From CADEGL01 sp050180485 (GTDB lineage Bacteria > Pseudomonadota > Alphaproteobacteria > CADEGL01), in the NCBI GenBank assembly GCA_050180485.1, contig JBFXED010000045.1, forward strand, positions 1-24,251: DNA of 24,251 nt, read 5' to 3'. A program made the translations under genes and the position numbers. This document shows positions 16,398 through 24,159 of the stretch, piece by piece (position 1 is the stretch's first letter; each line of letters starts with the position of its first letter). The notes beneath the pieces are model-generated. The model was given only the letters and a program-made list of their open reading frames with translations. It had not been told where the DNA came from and did no database searches.

Positions 16398-17524
16398 TCC
16401 ACGCGGTATTTCGCGATCGCCGCTTCGTCGAGGGTGACGCCGAGGCCGGGCCCTTGCGGCACGGCCACGCGGCCGTCCGAGCCGATGGGCAGCTTCTCGT
16501 GCGTCATCTCCCAGCGCAGCGGCGAATCGGCGATCGAGTATTCGAGCCACTCCTCGGTCCAATGCTGCGAAAGGAAGGCGAGGTTGGTCGCCAGTAGCAC
16601 GTTCGACTTGTAGCCGTGCGGAATGATGCGCCGGTTCATGGTCTTGGCGATTGCGGCCACGCGGCGGAACTCGGTCAGCCCGCCCACATAAGTCGGATCG
16701 GGCTGGAGAATCTCGACCCCGCCGCGCTCGGCCATGTCCTTAAACTCGAAGCGGGTGGTCAGGCCCATATCGCCGCCGGTGACCGGGATGCCGCGGCCGG
16801 ACAGGCGCGCATAGCCCTGCAGATCGTCCATGGGCAGCGGCGCTTCGAGCCATTCGAGACCGATATCCCGGAACAGGCCCCAATGGGGTTCGACTTCGTC
16901 CGCCGATTTCCACACGCCATAGGCGTCCAGCATGATGGTGATGTCGCGCCCCACGTAATCGCGCGCCGTGCGGCACAGCAGCTCCACCAGCTTGCGGTCG
17001 TGGCGCCAGGCCGCGTCGGAACACAGCTTGATGGCCTTGGTGTTGTGTTTGAGGCCGGCATCGATGACGCGCTTCACCGAATCGGCGGTCGAGCCGATAC
17101 GCACCAGGGTGGTGTAGGCGCGCACGCGGTCACGCTGCGGCGTGCCGAGAACCGCGGCCGTCGACTTGCCCGCCGCTTTGCCGCGCAGGTCCCATAAGGC
17201 GATGTCGATGCCCGAGAGGGCGTGAATAAGAATGCCGCGACGGCCGTTATGCAGCGTCTTTTCATAGACGCGGTCCCACAGCGCCTCGATGTCGCCGAGC
17301 GGGTCCTGGCCCTCGAACAGCGAGAAGAGCGGCGGCCAGGTGAGGGAAGGCCGCGCGTGGATGATGGCCTTCATCACGTCCGGCGCGCTGTCGATCTCGG
17401 CGATGCCTTCGAGATCCGCATCCGTCTTCACGCGCAGGATGCAACCCACATAGGCGCCGTCATAGGTCTCCGATGTGGGCCTGGGCGCGCGCAGGTCGAT
17501 GACGTCGATGGCGGTGATCTTCAT
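16394..17524 (-). CDS. Mandelate racemase/muconate lactonising enzyme family protein
   Basis: Enolase-superfamily enzyme, 376 residues, which abstracts a proton next to a carboxylate with Mg2+ help. An N-terminal capping domain (1-120) contains HALSGIDIALWDLRGKAAGK. The barrel has a lysine motif NTKAIKLC (Lys163, Lys166), metal ligands Asp200 (IMLDAYG), Glu227 (EWLEAPLP) and probably Asp252 (TGGDMGL). The Asp276 (LQPDPTYVGG) and His303 (IPHGYKS) pair is typical of the mandelate-racemase subgroup, which includes many acid-sugar dehydratases. GGGGGAGA precedes ATG 17524. The substrate is not predictable. It converges on the SDR operon and overlaps its last gene by 4 bases. Confidence 0.87.
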   Translation of the reverse strand: MKITAIDVIDLRAPRPTSETYDGAYVGCILRVKTDADLEGIAEIDSAPDVMKAIIHARPSLTWPPLFSLFEGQDPLGDIEALWDRVYEKTLHNGRRGILIHALSGIDIALWDLRGKAAGKSTAAVLGTPQRDRVRAYTTLVRIGSTADSVKRVIDAGLKHNTKAIKLCSDAAWRHDRKLVELLCRTARDYVGRDITIMLDAYGVWKSADEVEPHWGLFRDIGLEWLEAPLPMDDLQGYARLSGRGIPVTGGDMGLTTRFEFKDMAERGGVEILQPDPTYVGGLTEFRRVAAIAKTMNRRIIPHGYKSNVLLATNLAFLSQHWTEEWLEYSIADSPLRWEMTHEKLPIGSDGRVAVPQGPGLGVTLDEAAIAKYRVD

Positions 17525-17573
17525 GGCGTGTCTCCCCCTAGGCGATCAGCGCTGTTTGATTTGGAAGCTCATG

Positions 17574-17628
17574 CTTCGACAGGCTCAGCATGAGGGTTTT
17601 TTTGAACCTCACCCTGAGTTTGTCGAAG
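17574..17628. repeat. Imperfect palindromic extragenic repeat (REP-like)
   Basis: Two 22-base arms, 17574-17595 (begins CTTCGACAGGCTCAG) and 17607-17628 (ends TTTGTCGAAG), are inverted complements at 18 of 22 positions, separated by an 11-base loop with a T7 run. The core CTTCGACAxxCTCAGxxTGAGG resembles a palindromic element I know as widespread between genes of many proteobacteria. Only one copy is visible in this window. It lies between two divergently transcribed genes. Confidence 0.75.
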
Positions 17629-17652
17629 GGTGAGACTTTCCGCACGACAGCT

Positions 17653-17667
17653 TGGTGCGATTATCGC
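17653..17667 (+). promoter_or_regulatory. Weak sigma-54-like promoter candidate
   Basis: TGGTGCG-ATTA-TCGC has the GG and GC dinucleotides of a -24/-12 promoter at the correct 10-base spacing and matches 8 of 11 defined consensus positions. It lies about 60 bases upstream of the Asp/Glu-racemase-family start. Deviations at -24 and -12 keep this low confidence. Confidence 0.25.
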
Positions 17668-17725
17668 CGCTTTGCGTTGCCTGCGTGAATGGGGAAGAAT
17701 CGCACGGACCAACACGGGGGAAGGC

Positions 17726-18445
17726 ATGGCGAAGCTCGGGTTCATCTATCCCATCGGCGGCGGCGAGTATGAGTACTACCAGTTCGCCGAATCGCTCGGT
17801 TACCGGGTGAAGCCCTATCTGGTCTTCGCTTGGCATGCGGGCGGGGACGAGAACCACGACCCCGACGCGTTGAAGGAAACCGGCGCCATCGATCGCCTGG
17901 CCGTCTCCGCGCGCGGCCTGGTGCCGCTCGACCCCGACGTCGTCCTATGGGCCTGCACCAGCGGCAGCTTCATCGCCGGCCGTGCCTGGGCGGAGGATCA
18001 GGTGAAAGGCGTGGGGGCTGTCACGGGCAAGCCGACCAGCAGCACCTCCATCGCCTTCGTGAACGCCGCGCGGCATCTGGGCGCCAAGCGCGTCGCTGTC
18101 CTGGCGTCCTATCCCGAGCGTACCTCCAAGGCCTTCGGCTCGTTCCTGCAGGAGTACGGCATCGGCGTCTCGCATCTGCAATGGATGGATGCGCCGGGCG
18201 GGCGCGACGCCTATCTGATGCCGCTGGAGCGATTCATGAAGGCCGCGCGCGAGGCCGACGGGCCCGACGTGGACGCGTTCCTGGTGCCGGATACGGCTAT
18301 CGCGGGCTTCCCTTTGATCGGGCCGCTTGAGCGCGAGTTGGGCAAGCCGGTCCTGACCGCCAACCAGGTCACGATCTGGGAGGCGCTGCGCCTGGCCGGC
18401 TGGCGTGAAAAAGTAGCGGGTTACGGAAGGCTTCTGGCGGCCTAG
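17726..18445 (+). CDS. Asp/Glu racemase superfamily protein (maleate isomerase/arylmalonate decarboxylase-like)
   Basis: Cytosolic protein of 239 residues in the Asp/Glu/hydantoin racemase superfamily, closest in style to maleate cis-trans isomerase and arylmalonate decarboxylase. The first catalytic-Cys region is clear (VVLWACTSGSF, Cys77). The position of the second Cys reads LVPDTAIAGF, with Asp189 or Thr190 instead of Cys, so it should not be a classical two-Cys racemase. STSIAFVNAARHLGAKRVAVL and TANQVTIWEALRLAG match the family. ATG 17726 follows GGGGGAAGG; upstream in-frame codons are less likely. It is convergent with, and overlaps by CTAG, the deacetylase-family gene. Substrate unknown. 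Confidence 0.8.
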   Translation: MAKLGFIYPIGGGEYEYYQFAESLGYRVKPYLVFAWHAGGDENHDPDALKETGAIDRLAVSARGLVPLDPDVVLWACTSGSFIAGRAWAEDQVKGVGAVTGKPTSSTSIAFVNAARHLGAKRVAVLASYPERTSKAFGSFLQEYGIGVSHLQWMDAPGGRDAYLMPLERFMKAAREADGPDVDAFLVPDTAIAGFPLIGPLERELGKPVLTANQVTIWEALRLAGWREKVAGYGRLLAA

Positions 18446-19248
18446 AGGCGCGGGCGCAGCGTATCGGCGATCTCGTCACAGCGCGCGAACCACAGGTTCG
18501 GGTGCTTGCGGATATAGGCGATCAGCCGCTCCAGCATCTTCATGCGCGAAGGGCGGCCGATGATCTGCGGGTGCATGACCAGCATGAACATGCGGTCCTC
18601 GGCATAGAGCCCGTCGAATTCCGCCTTCCACACGTCCAGCACGGCATCCGGCGTCTGCACGACGCGGCCGAAATGATGCGCGCTGAACAGGAAGTAGGGC
18701 GCATCGTCCAGCGACCAGGCATAGGGCAGCTCGACCAGCTTGGTCTTCTTGCCGTCCTTCGCATGCAGATAGGGCGAATCGTCGTCGAAGAAATTCGAGG
18801 AATAGCCGAAGCCGTATTCGTGGATCAGGCCCATGGTGGCCGGACCGAACTCGCCGTGGGGTGAGCGGTAGCCGGCCGGCGCCTTGCCCGACGCCTTCTT
18901 GATGGCGGCGATGCCCTTCTCCATCTCCTCGCGCTCCTCGGCTTCGCTCAGCTTCGGGAGCCAGGGATGGGTATGGCTGTGATGCGCCAGCTCGTGGCCG
19001 TGTTTCAGCATCTCCTCGATCACGGCGGGGTGAGTTTCGATGACCGCGCCCGGCGTGAAGAAGGTGGCTTTGATGCCTTCGCGGTCCAACAGGTCGAGGA
19101 TGCGGCCCATCGCCACCTTGGGGCCGTACTGCCCCTGGGACATGGTGATCGGCATCTCGGCGCGCTCGGGCTTGCCCCCGGTCCACATCGTCTCGGCGTC
19201 GAGATCGAAAGTGATGGCGACCGGGAAGCCCTGGGGCGCGATGGGCAC
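18442..19248 (-). CDS. Polysaccharide deacetylase family (NodB-fold) hydrolase, probably cytosolic
   Basis: A 268-residue NodB-homology protein. The metal and catalytic motifs are TFDLDAE (Asp15, Asp17), HHSHTHPW (His90 and His94, HxxxH) and GYRSPHGE (Arg128). There is no signal peptide or membrane anchor, so an extracellular glycan is unlikely. The subgroup with this layout includes PuuE-type allantoinase, cyclic imide hydrolase and PgdA-like proteins, so a cyclic amide substrate is plausible. I place the start at GTG 19248 (MPIAPQGFPVAITF), five bases after the stop of the upstream dehydrogenase; a longer in-frame ORF would overlap that gene heavily. It is the last gene of the leftward operon. 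Confidence 0.82.
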   Translation of the reverse strand: MPIAPQGFPVAITFDLDAETMWTGGKPERAEMPITMSQGQYGPKVAMGRILDLLDREGIKATFFTPGAVIETHPAVIEEMLKHGHELAHHSHTHPWLPKLSEAEEREEMEKGIAAIKKASGKAPAGYRSPHGEFGPATMGLIHEYGFGYSSNFFDDDSPYLHAKDGKKTKLVELPYAWSLDDAPYFLFSAHHFGRVVQTPDAVLDVWKAEFDGLYAEDRMFMLVMHPQIIGRPSRMKMLERLIAYIRKHPNLWFARCDEIADTLRPRL

Positions 19249-19253
19249 GGTTG

Positions 19254-21641
19254 CTAGCGTGCGACGGCTTGTGTCGCGACCACGGTGGCCGGTTGACGCT
19301 CGCCCAACAGCTCGACGGTCAGCTTGGTGCCCGGTGAGGATTTGGCGCGTTCCACGAAGGCCAGGGCCAGACGCGCGCCCGCACGATGGCCGTAGGAGCC
19401 GGAACTGGTGATGCCCACGCGTTTGTCGCCGTCCCAAATCGGCTCGCTGCCGCAGGGGTCGGCGTCGGCGACGGGGCCTTTCTCGTCCAGCTTCAGCGTG
19501 ACCAGCACGCTGCCGGGCTGGACGCTCTTCGCCTTGCTGCCGACGAAGTCGCCCTTGTCGGCTTTCACATGGCGGTCGAAGCCGATGGCGGACGGTGCCG
19601 TGGCCGCGCCGTAATCGACGCCCCAGCGCGGCACGCCGGATTCGATCCGCATCGATTCATGCGCACGCATACCGAAATCGACGAGGCCGTGCGCCTCGCC
19701 CGCCGCGCGGACGGCGTCGTAGATCGAGCGCAGATAAGGCGCCGCGCCATGCAGTTCCCAGCCGGACAGGCCGAGGCCGCAGAGCGACAGGATGCGCGCG
19801 GGCACGATACCGGCCGTGACCTCGCGTGTGCGGAAGCGCGGCAGCTTCTCGTCCGACAGATCTTCCTTCAAAGCCGCGGACAGAATCTCGCGCGCCTTTG
19901 GACCCGCGACCAGCAAAGCGCCCCAGGCTTCGGTCAGATTGTCGACCGTGACGTCGGCGGGCGCGCCGCGAGTCAGGATGTCCAGGATATGCTGCTCGGC
20001 CAGCGACGAGCCGGTCAGATAGAAGCTGTCGCGGCCCGTGCGGGTGATCGAGACGAACGCGGCCAACTTGCCCTTGGGCGAGAGCAGGGGGGACGCCGCG
20101 ATGGCGCCTTCCTTCGGCAGGTGGTTGGCCGACAGGCGGTCCAGCCACTTCGCGGCACCCGCGCCCGAGACCTCGAACTTGCTGAGGCTCGACAGGTCGA
20201 TGACGCCTGCCTTCTCCGCGACGGCTTTCACCTCGGCGGCCACCGTCGCGAACCACTCGGCGCGGCGGAAGGTCGGCTTCTCTTTCGAAGGCCCGCCCTT
20301 CTTCGCGAACCAGTTGGGCACTTCCCAGCCGTTGCGCACGCCGAACACGGCACCCGCGTCCGTCATGCGATCATGCAGGGGGCTGACGCGCGCGTTGCGC
20401 GCGCCGTGCGGCTCTTCCTGCGGATAGACGACGCTGAACTCGTGCACATAGGCGCCGCGCGTGGCATCCATGGTATAGCCGCCAGTCGCGTAGTCGCCGA
20501 AACGGCGCACGTCGAACGCGCTCAGGTCGATGCTGGGCTCGCCTTCGATGATCCATTCGGCAAGGTGGCCACCCAAGCCGCCCGCCAGGCCGAAGCCCGC
20601 GAAATAGCCGCCGTTCATGAAATAGTTTGGGATGCCGGGCACGGGACCGATCAACGGGTTGGCGTCCGGCGTGCGCATCAGCGGGCCGTTGATGACGCGC
20701 TTCACGCCCAGTTCGCTCAGGATCGGCACGCGCTCCAGCCCCTTTTCGAAGGCGTGGCTGACGCGTTCGAGATCGGGCACCAGCAGTTCCTGTTCGAAGC
20801 CGGCCGGCGTCTCGTCCTTCGCCCAGAACACGGGCTCCTTGTCGAACAGGCCGAGCAGAAGGCTCTCGCGCTCCTGCCGCAGATAAAGCGGCGCTGTGAT
20901 GTCACGCAGGATCGGCAGCTCGTGGCCGATATCCTTGATGCCGGGCACGGGTTCGGTCACCAGATACTGGCGCTCCATCGGCACCACGGGCGGGCGGTAG
21001 CCGACCATGGCGGCGACCTCGCGGCCCCACAGGCCGGCCGAGTTGACGACGATCTCGCAGGTGATGTCGCCCTTGTCGGTCCGGACGCGCCAATTGCCGT
21101 TCTCGCGCGTCATGCCGGTCACGCGCGTATGGCGATAGACCTCGGCGCCATTCGCGCGCGCCTGGCGCGCCAGTGCGTTGGTGATGCTGGACGGATCGAT
21201 GTAGCCGTCGTCGGGCGTATAGGCGACGGCCAGTACGCCCTTGGTCTCGATATAGGGAAACAGGCGCTTGGCTTCCGCCGGGCCGACCAGCTCGATCGGC
21301 ATGCCGAGATAGTGCGAGCGCGCGATGGCGCGCTTGTGTTCCTCGATATGGTCCTGGTTGATGGCGAGGCGGATGCCGCCGCATTTGTGGAAGCCGACCT
21401 CTTCGCCGGTTTCCTTGGCGAAGGCGTTGTAGAAGTTCGTCGAATCCAGGAAGACGCGGCAGGTCGTATAGCTGGTGGTGTAGTGCGGCGTGTTGCCCGC
21501 GGCGTGCCAGGTCGAGCCGACGGTCAGCTCGCCTTTCTCGACCAGCACGACGTCGCGCCAGCCGCGCTTGGTCAGATGGTAGAGAAGCGAGCAGCCGACA
21601 ATGCCGCCGCCGATGACGACCACGCGGGCATGGGATTTCAT
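19254..21641 (-). CDS. Dimethylglycine/sarcosine dehydrogenase-type FAD-GcvT protein, copy 1
   Basis: Predicted N-demethylating flavoenzyme of 795 residues. An N-terminal FAD (DAO) domain (about 1-400) starts with RVVVIGGGIVGCSLLYHL. His46 in VGSTWHAAGN matches the residue that binds FAD covalently in dimethylglycine and sarcosine dehydrogenases. The C-terminal half (about 430-790) is GcvT-like (FRTREVTAG, FGMRAHESMRIESGVPRWG), which in relatives binds tetrahydrofolate and captures the methyl carbon. In the segment VPMERQYLVTE the position that is His in its neighbour is Arg224, suggesting a different substrate. ATG 21641 follows the paralogue by 48 bases. The exact substrate cannot be read; dimethylglycine, sarcosine or another N-methyl compound are options. 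Confidence 0.85.
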   Translation of the reverse strand: MKSHARVVVIGGGIVGCSLLYHLTKRGWRDVVLVEKGELTVGSTWHAAGNTPHYTTSYTTCRVFLDSTNFYNAFAKETGEEVGFHKCGGIRLAINQDHIEEHKRAIARSHYLGMPIELVGPAEAKRLFPYIETKGVLAVAYTPDDGYIDPSSITNALARQARANGAEVYRHTRVTGMTRENGNWRVRTDKGDITCEIVVNSAGLWGREVAAMVGYRPPVVPMERQYLVTEPVPGIKDIGHELPILRDITAPLYLRQERESLLLGLFDKEPVFWAKDETPAGFEQELLVPDLERVSHAFEKGLERVPILSELGVKRVINGPLMRTPDANPLIGPVPGIPNYFMNGGYFAGFGLAGGLGGHLAEWIIEGEPSIDLSAFDVRRFGDYATGGYTMDATRGAYVHEFSVVYPQEEPHGARNARVSPLHDRMTDAGAVFGVRNGWEVPNWFAKKGGPSKEKPTFRRAEWFATVAAEVKAVAEKAGVIDLSSLSKFEVSGAGAAKWLDRLSANHLPKEGAIAASPLLSPKGKLAAFVSITRTGRDSFYLTGSSLAEQHILDILTRGAPADVTVDNLTEAWGALLVAGPKAREILSAALKEDLSDEKLPRFRTREVTAGIVPARILSLCGLGLSGWELHGAAPYLRSIYDAVRAAGEAHGLVDFGMRAHESMRIESGVPRWGVDYGAATAPSAIGFDRHVKADKGDFVGSKAKSVQPGSVLVTLKLDEKGPVADADPCGSEPIWDGDKRVGITSSGSYGHRAGARLALAFVERAKSSPGTKLTVELLGERQPATVVATQAVAR

Positions 21642-21689
21642 GGCTAGACGTCCGGATTGGTGGGAAACGGACTCCGAGTGTGGAGGAAG

Positions 21690-24065
21690 CTAGCCGGCGC
21701 GGTCAACGACCGTGGCCGGATAGCGCTCGCCGAAGATTTCCACCTCGAAATTGCTGCCCGCCTTGGCCGCCGGACCATCGACGCGCGCCAGCACCAGGCA
21801 GGTGCCGTCGGCCTGGGCGTAGGCACCGGAGGTGACGAAGCCCGCGTCCTTGCCGTCCTTCACCACGATCTCGCCGCCCCAGGGGTTGGTGCCCGCGCCC
21901 CGGATGGACAGAAGCGTCATGTGACGCCCCTTGCCGTTGCTGCGCGATGCCATGGCGCTCTGGCCGACGAAACCTTTCTTCGTCTTGTCAACCAGGTGAG
22001 CGACACCCGCTTCGTCCACGCCGCTGTCATGGGCCATATCGGCGCCCCAGCGCGGTTGGCCGGCTTCCACACGCAGCGTTTCGTACGCGCGCATGCCGAT
22101 ATCCTTGAGGCCGTGCGACACACCCGCGTCCATCAGACGCTGATAAATGCCCAGCGCGTTCTCGAGATAGACGTGCACCTCCCAGGCAGGCTTCGCGATG
22201 CCGTCCACGCGAAGGACACGCACGGTCGCCATGCCGATATTGGGCTTGCGGAACTCGCCCACCTTCATGTCGTCCAGCTTCTGGCCGGTGGCGGCTTCCA
22301 GGATGCGGGTCGATTCAGGCCCCGCGATCACGAAGGCGCCGCGCGCGGCGGTCACGTTCTGAATCGTCACGCCCGTGGCCGGCGCATGCTTGCGCAGCCA
22401 GTCATCGTCGCGCTGTTCGCTCTCGGACCAGCCGGTGACGATGAAGCGCTCCGGCGTGATGCGCGACACCGACATCAGCGCGGCGACGCCGCCCTTTTCG
22501 GTCAGCATCGGAACGGTCGCGGCCTCGCCGTCCTTGGCCGGAATGCGGCCGGCGGACAGGTGCTCGAGATAATCCCTGGCGCCCGGGCCCAGCACTTCGA
22601 ACACCGCCATGGAAGAGAGGTCCAGGATACCGGCCTTCTCGCGTGTGTTGCGCACTTCAGCCGCCACGTGCGGAAACCAGTTGGTGCGGCCGTAGCTCAG
22701 CACGTCCTTGCCTTCCACGCCTTCGGGCGCGAACCAGTTGGGCACTTCCCAACCGTTGCGCACGCCATAGACCGCGCCCTTGGCCTTCAGCCGGTCGTAA
22801 AGCGGGCTGGTGCGTGCCATGCGGCCGCGGCTGGTTTCGCCGTGCGGGTAATAGACCGGCGAGGAATAGGCGTGGCCCGCGTTCAAACGGTCGATGACGT
22901 AGGGCTTGGTGGCATAGGTGCCGAAGCGCCGAACGTCGACCGGCGACAGGTCGATGCTGGGCTCGCCGTTGATGATCCACTCGGCGACGTACTTGGACAG
23001 ACCCGCTTGCAGGAACGCGCCGGGCAGGCCGCAGAACACGAAATAGCCCTTCAGGCCGTGCGCGGGGCCCACGAGCGCGCGCAGATCGGGCGTGCGGCCC
23101 GTCGGGCCGTTCACCACGGTTTGTACACCCAGCTTCTTCAAGAGCGGAATCATCTCCGCCGTCTCTTCCAGGTATTCGGCGGACCGTTCGAGGTCGGGCT
23201 CGAACAATTCCTGGCCGAATTCCTTCGGAATCCCGTTGGGCCAGGGGAACACGGCGTGTTTTTCATAACAGGCGATCAGGAAGCCTTTGCGCTCCTGGCG
23301 CGCATACATCGGCACGTTCAGATCGCGCAGGACGGGAAGCTCGGTCGACAGGCTTGCCAACTCATCGCTTTGTTCCGTCACCAGATAGGCATGCTCCATC
23401 GCCGTCACGGGCAGGTAATAGCCCAACATGGCGGAGATTTCGGCGCCCCAAAAACCCGTGCAGTTGACGATGGTCTCGCAGGTGATCTCGCCCTTGTCCG
23501 TGGTGATGCGCCATTCGTCCTTGCCGGAGCGGGCGATCGACAGCACGCGGGTGTGACGGTTGATCTCGGCGCCCAGATTGCGGGCCGCCTTGGCGAAAGC
23601 GTTGGTGGTCATGCTCGGGTCGGTGTAGCCGTCGCCGGGCACGTGCAGGGCGCCGACGGTCTGGCGCAGTTCCAGCAGCGGCCACAGGGCTTTCACCTGC
23701 TGCGGGCCGACCAGGTCGGCCTCGATGCCCAACATGCGCGCGGTGGCGAGGAAGCGCTTGTACTCGTCCATCTCGTCCTTGGAGCGCGCAAGGCGCAGGC
23801 TGCCGCAGGCATGGACGTTGACCGGCGAATCCGCCTCGTCGCCGATCTTCTGATAGAGCTGGAAGCTTTCGTGATGGATGCGCGAGAAGAACGCGCTTTC
23901 CGAGAAGTAGGGGACCTGCCCCGCCGCATGCCATGTAGAGCCCGCGGTCAGTTCCGCCTTTTCCAGCAGCACGACGTCGGTGCAGCCCTGCTTGGTCAGT
24001 TGATACAGCGTGCTGCAGCCGATGATGCCGCCGCCGATGACGACGACGCGGGCATGGCTTTTCAT
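21690..24065 (-). CDS. Dimethylglycine/sarcosine dehydrogenase-type FAD-GcvT protein, copy 2
   Basis: Paralogue of the downstream gene, 791 residues with the same two-domain plan. RVVVIGGGIIGCSTLYQL is the FAD-binding motif and His46 in AGSTWHAAGQ the probable covalent FAD site. TAMEHAYLVTE carries His225, the residue found in well-studied dimethylglycine oxidases. A GcvT-like C-terminal half ends with IGMRAYETLRVEAGQPRWG and later folate-domain strands. It is the first gene of the leftward operon; ATG 24065 is preceded by GGGGGAT. Upstream is an AT-rich promoter/operator region. The two copies are similar over their whole length, sharing WEVPNWFA and GEPSIDLS, which points to an old tandem duplication. 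Confidence 0.86.
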   Translation of the reverse strand: MKSHARVVVIGGGIIGCSTLYQLTKQGCTDVVLLEKAELTAGSTWHAAGQVPYFSESAFFSRIHHESFQLYQKIGDEADSPVNVHACGSLRLARSKDEMDEYKRFLATARMLGIEADLVGPQQVKALWPLLELRQTVGALHVPGDGYTDPSMTTNAFAKAARNLGAEINRHTRVLSIARSGKDEWRITTDKGEITCETIVNCTGFWGAEISAMLGYYLPVTAMEHAYLVTEQSDELASLSTELPVLRDLNVPMYARQERKGFLIACYEKHAVFPWPNGIPKEFGQELFEPDLERSAEYLEETAEMIPLLKKLGVQTVVNGPTGRTPDLRALVGPAHGLKGYFVFCGLPGAFLQAGLSKYVAEWIINGEPSIDLSPVDVRRFGTYATKPYVIDRLNAGHAYSSPVYYPHGETSRGRMARTSPLYDRLKAKGAVYGVRNGWEVPNWFAPEGVEGKDVLSYGRTNWFPHVAAEVRNTREKAGILDLSSMAVFEVLGPGARDYLEHLSAGRIPAKDGEAATVPMLTEKGGVAALMSVSRITPERFIVTGWSESEQRDDDWLRKHAPATGVTIQNVTAARGAFVIAGPESTRILEAATGQKLDDMKVGEFRKPNIGMATVRVLRVDGIAKPAWEVHVYLENALGIYQRLMDAGVSHGLKDIGMRAYETLRVEAGQPRWGADMAHDSGVDEAGVAHLVDKTKKGFVGQSAMASRSNGKGRHMTLLSIRGAGTNPWGGEIVVKDGKDAGFVTSGAYAQADGTCLVLARVDGPAAKAGSNFEVEIFGERYPATVVDRAG

Positions 24066-24087
24066 TGCGGGATCCCCCAGTTGAAAT

Positions 24088-24136
24088 AATTATATTGTAA
24101 TTATTCAAATTATATTACAATTTCATGACGACTCAA
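24088..24136 (-). promoter_or_regulatory. AT-rich promoter with paired operator-like repeats
   Basis: On the minus strand TTGAGT (24136-24131) and TATAAT (24114-24109) are spaced by 16 bases, a good sigma-70 promoter for the dehydrogenase operon. Two direct copies of AATTATATT (24088-24096 and 24108-24116) sit exactly 20 bases apart, about two helical turns. ATTGTAAT (24094-24101) and ATTACAAT (24114-24121) form an inverted repeat that brackets the -10. A dimeric repressor bound here would block the promoter. The block is strongly AT-rich within a GC-rich window. Confidence 0.6.
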
Positions 24137-24159
24137 ATCTCTGGTGGGGGTTTTTTCGA

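Noticed and set aside
18442..19437. Longer version of the deacetylase-family gene starting at 19437
   Set aside because: The extra N-terminal part would overlap the upstream dehydrogenase gene by about 180 bases and has no family similarity; GTG 19248 fits the domain start.
19386..24089. Very long plus-strand open frames (about 750 and 810 codons) opposite the two dehydrogenase genes
   Set aside because: They are mirror images of real genes in GC-rich DNA, rich in Arg/His/Ala/Gly/Asp with no recognisable domains, while the minus strand encodes clear FAD and GcvT motifs.
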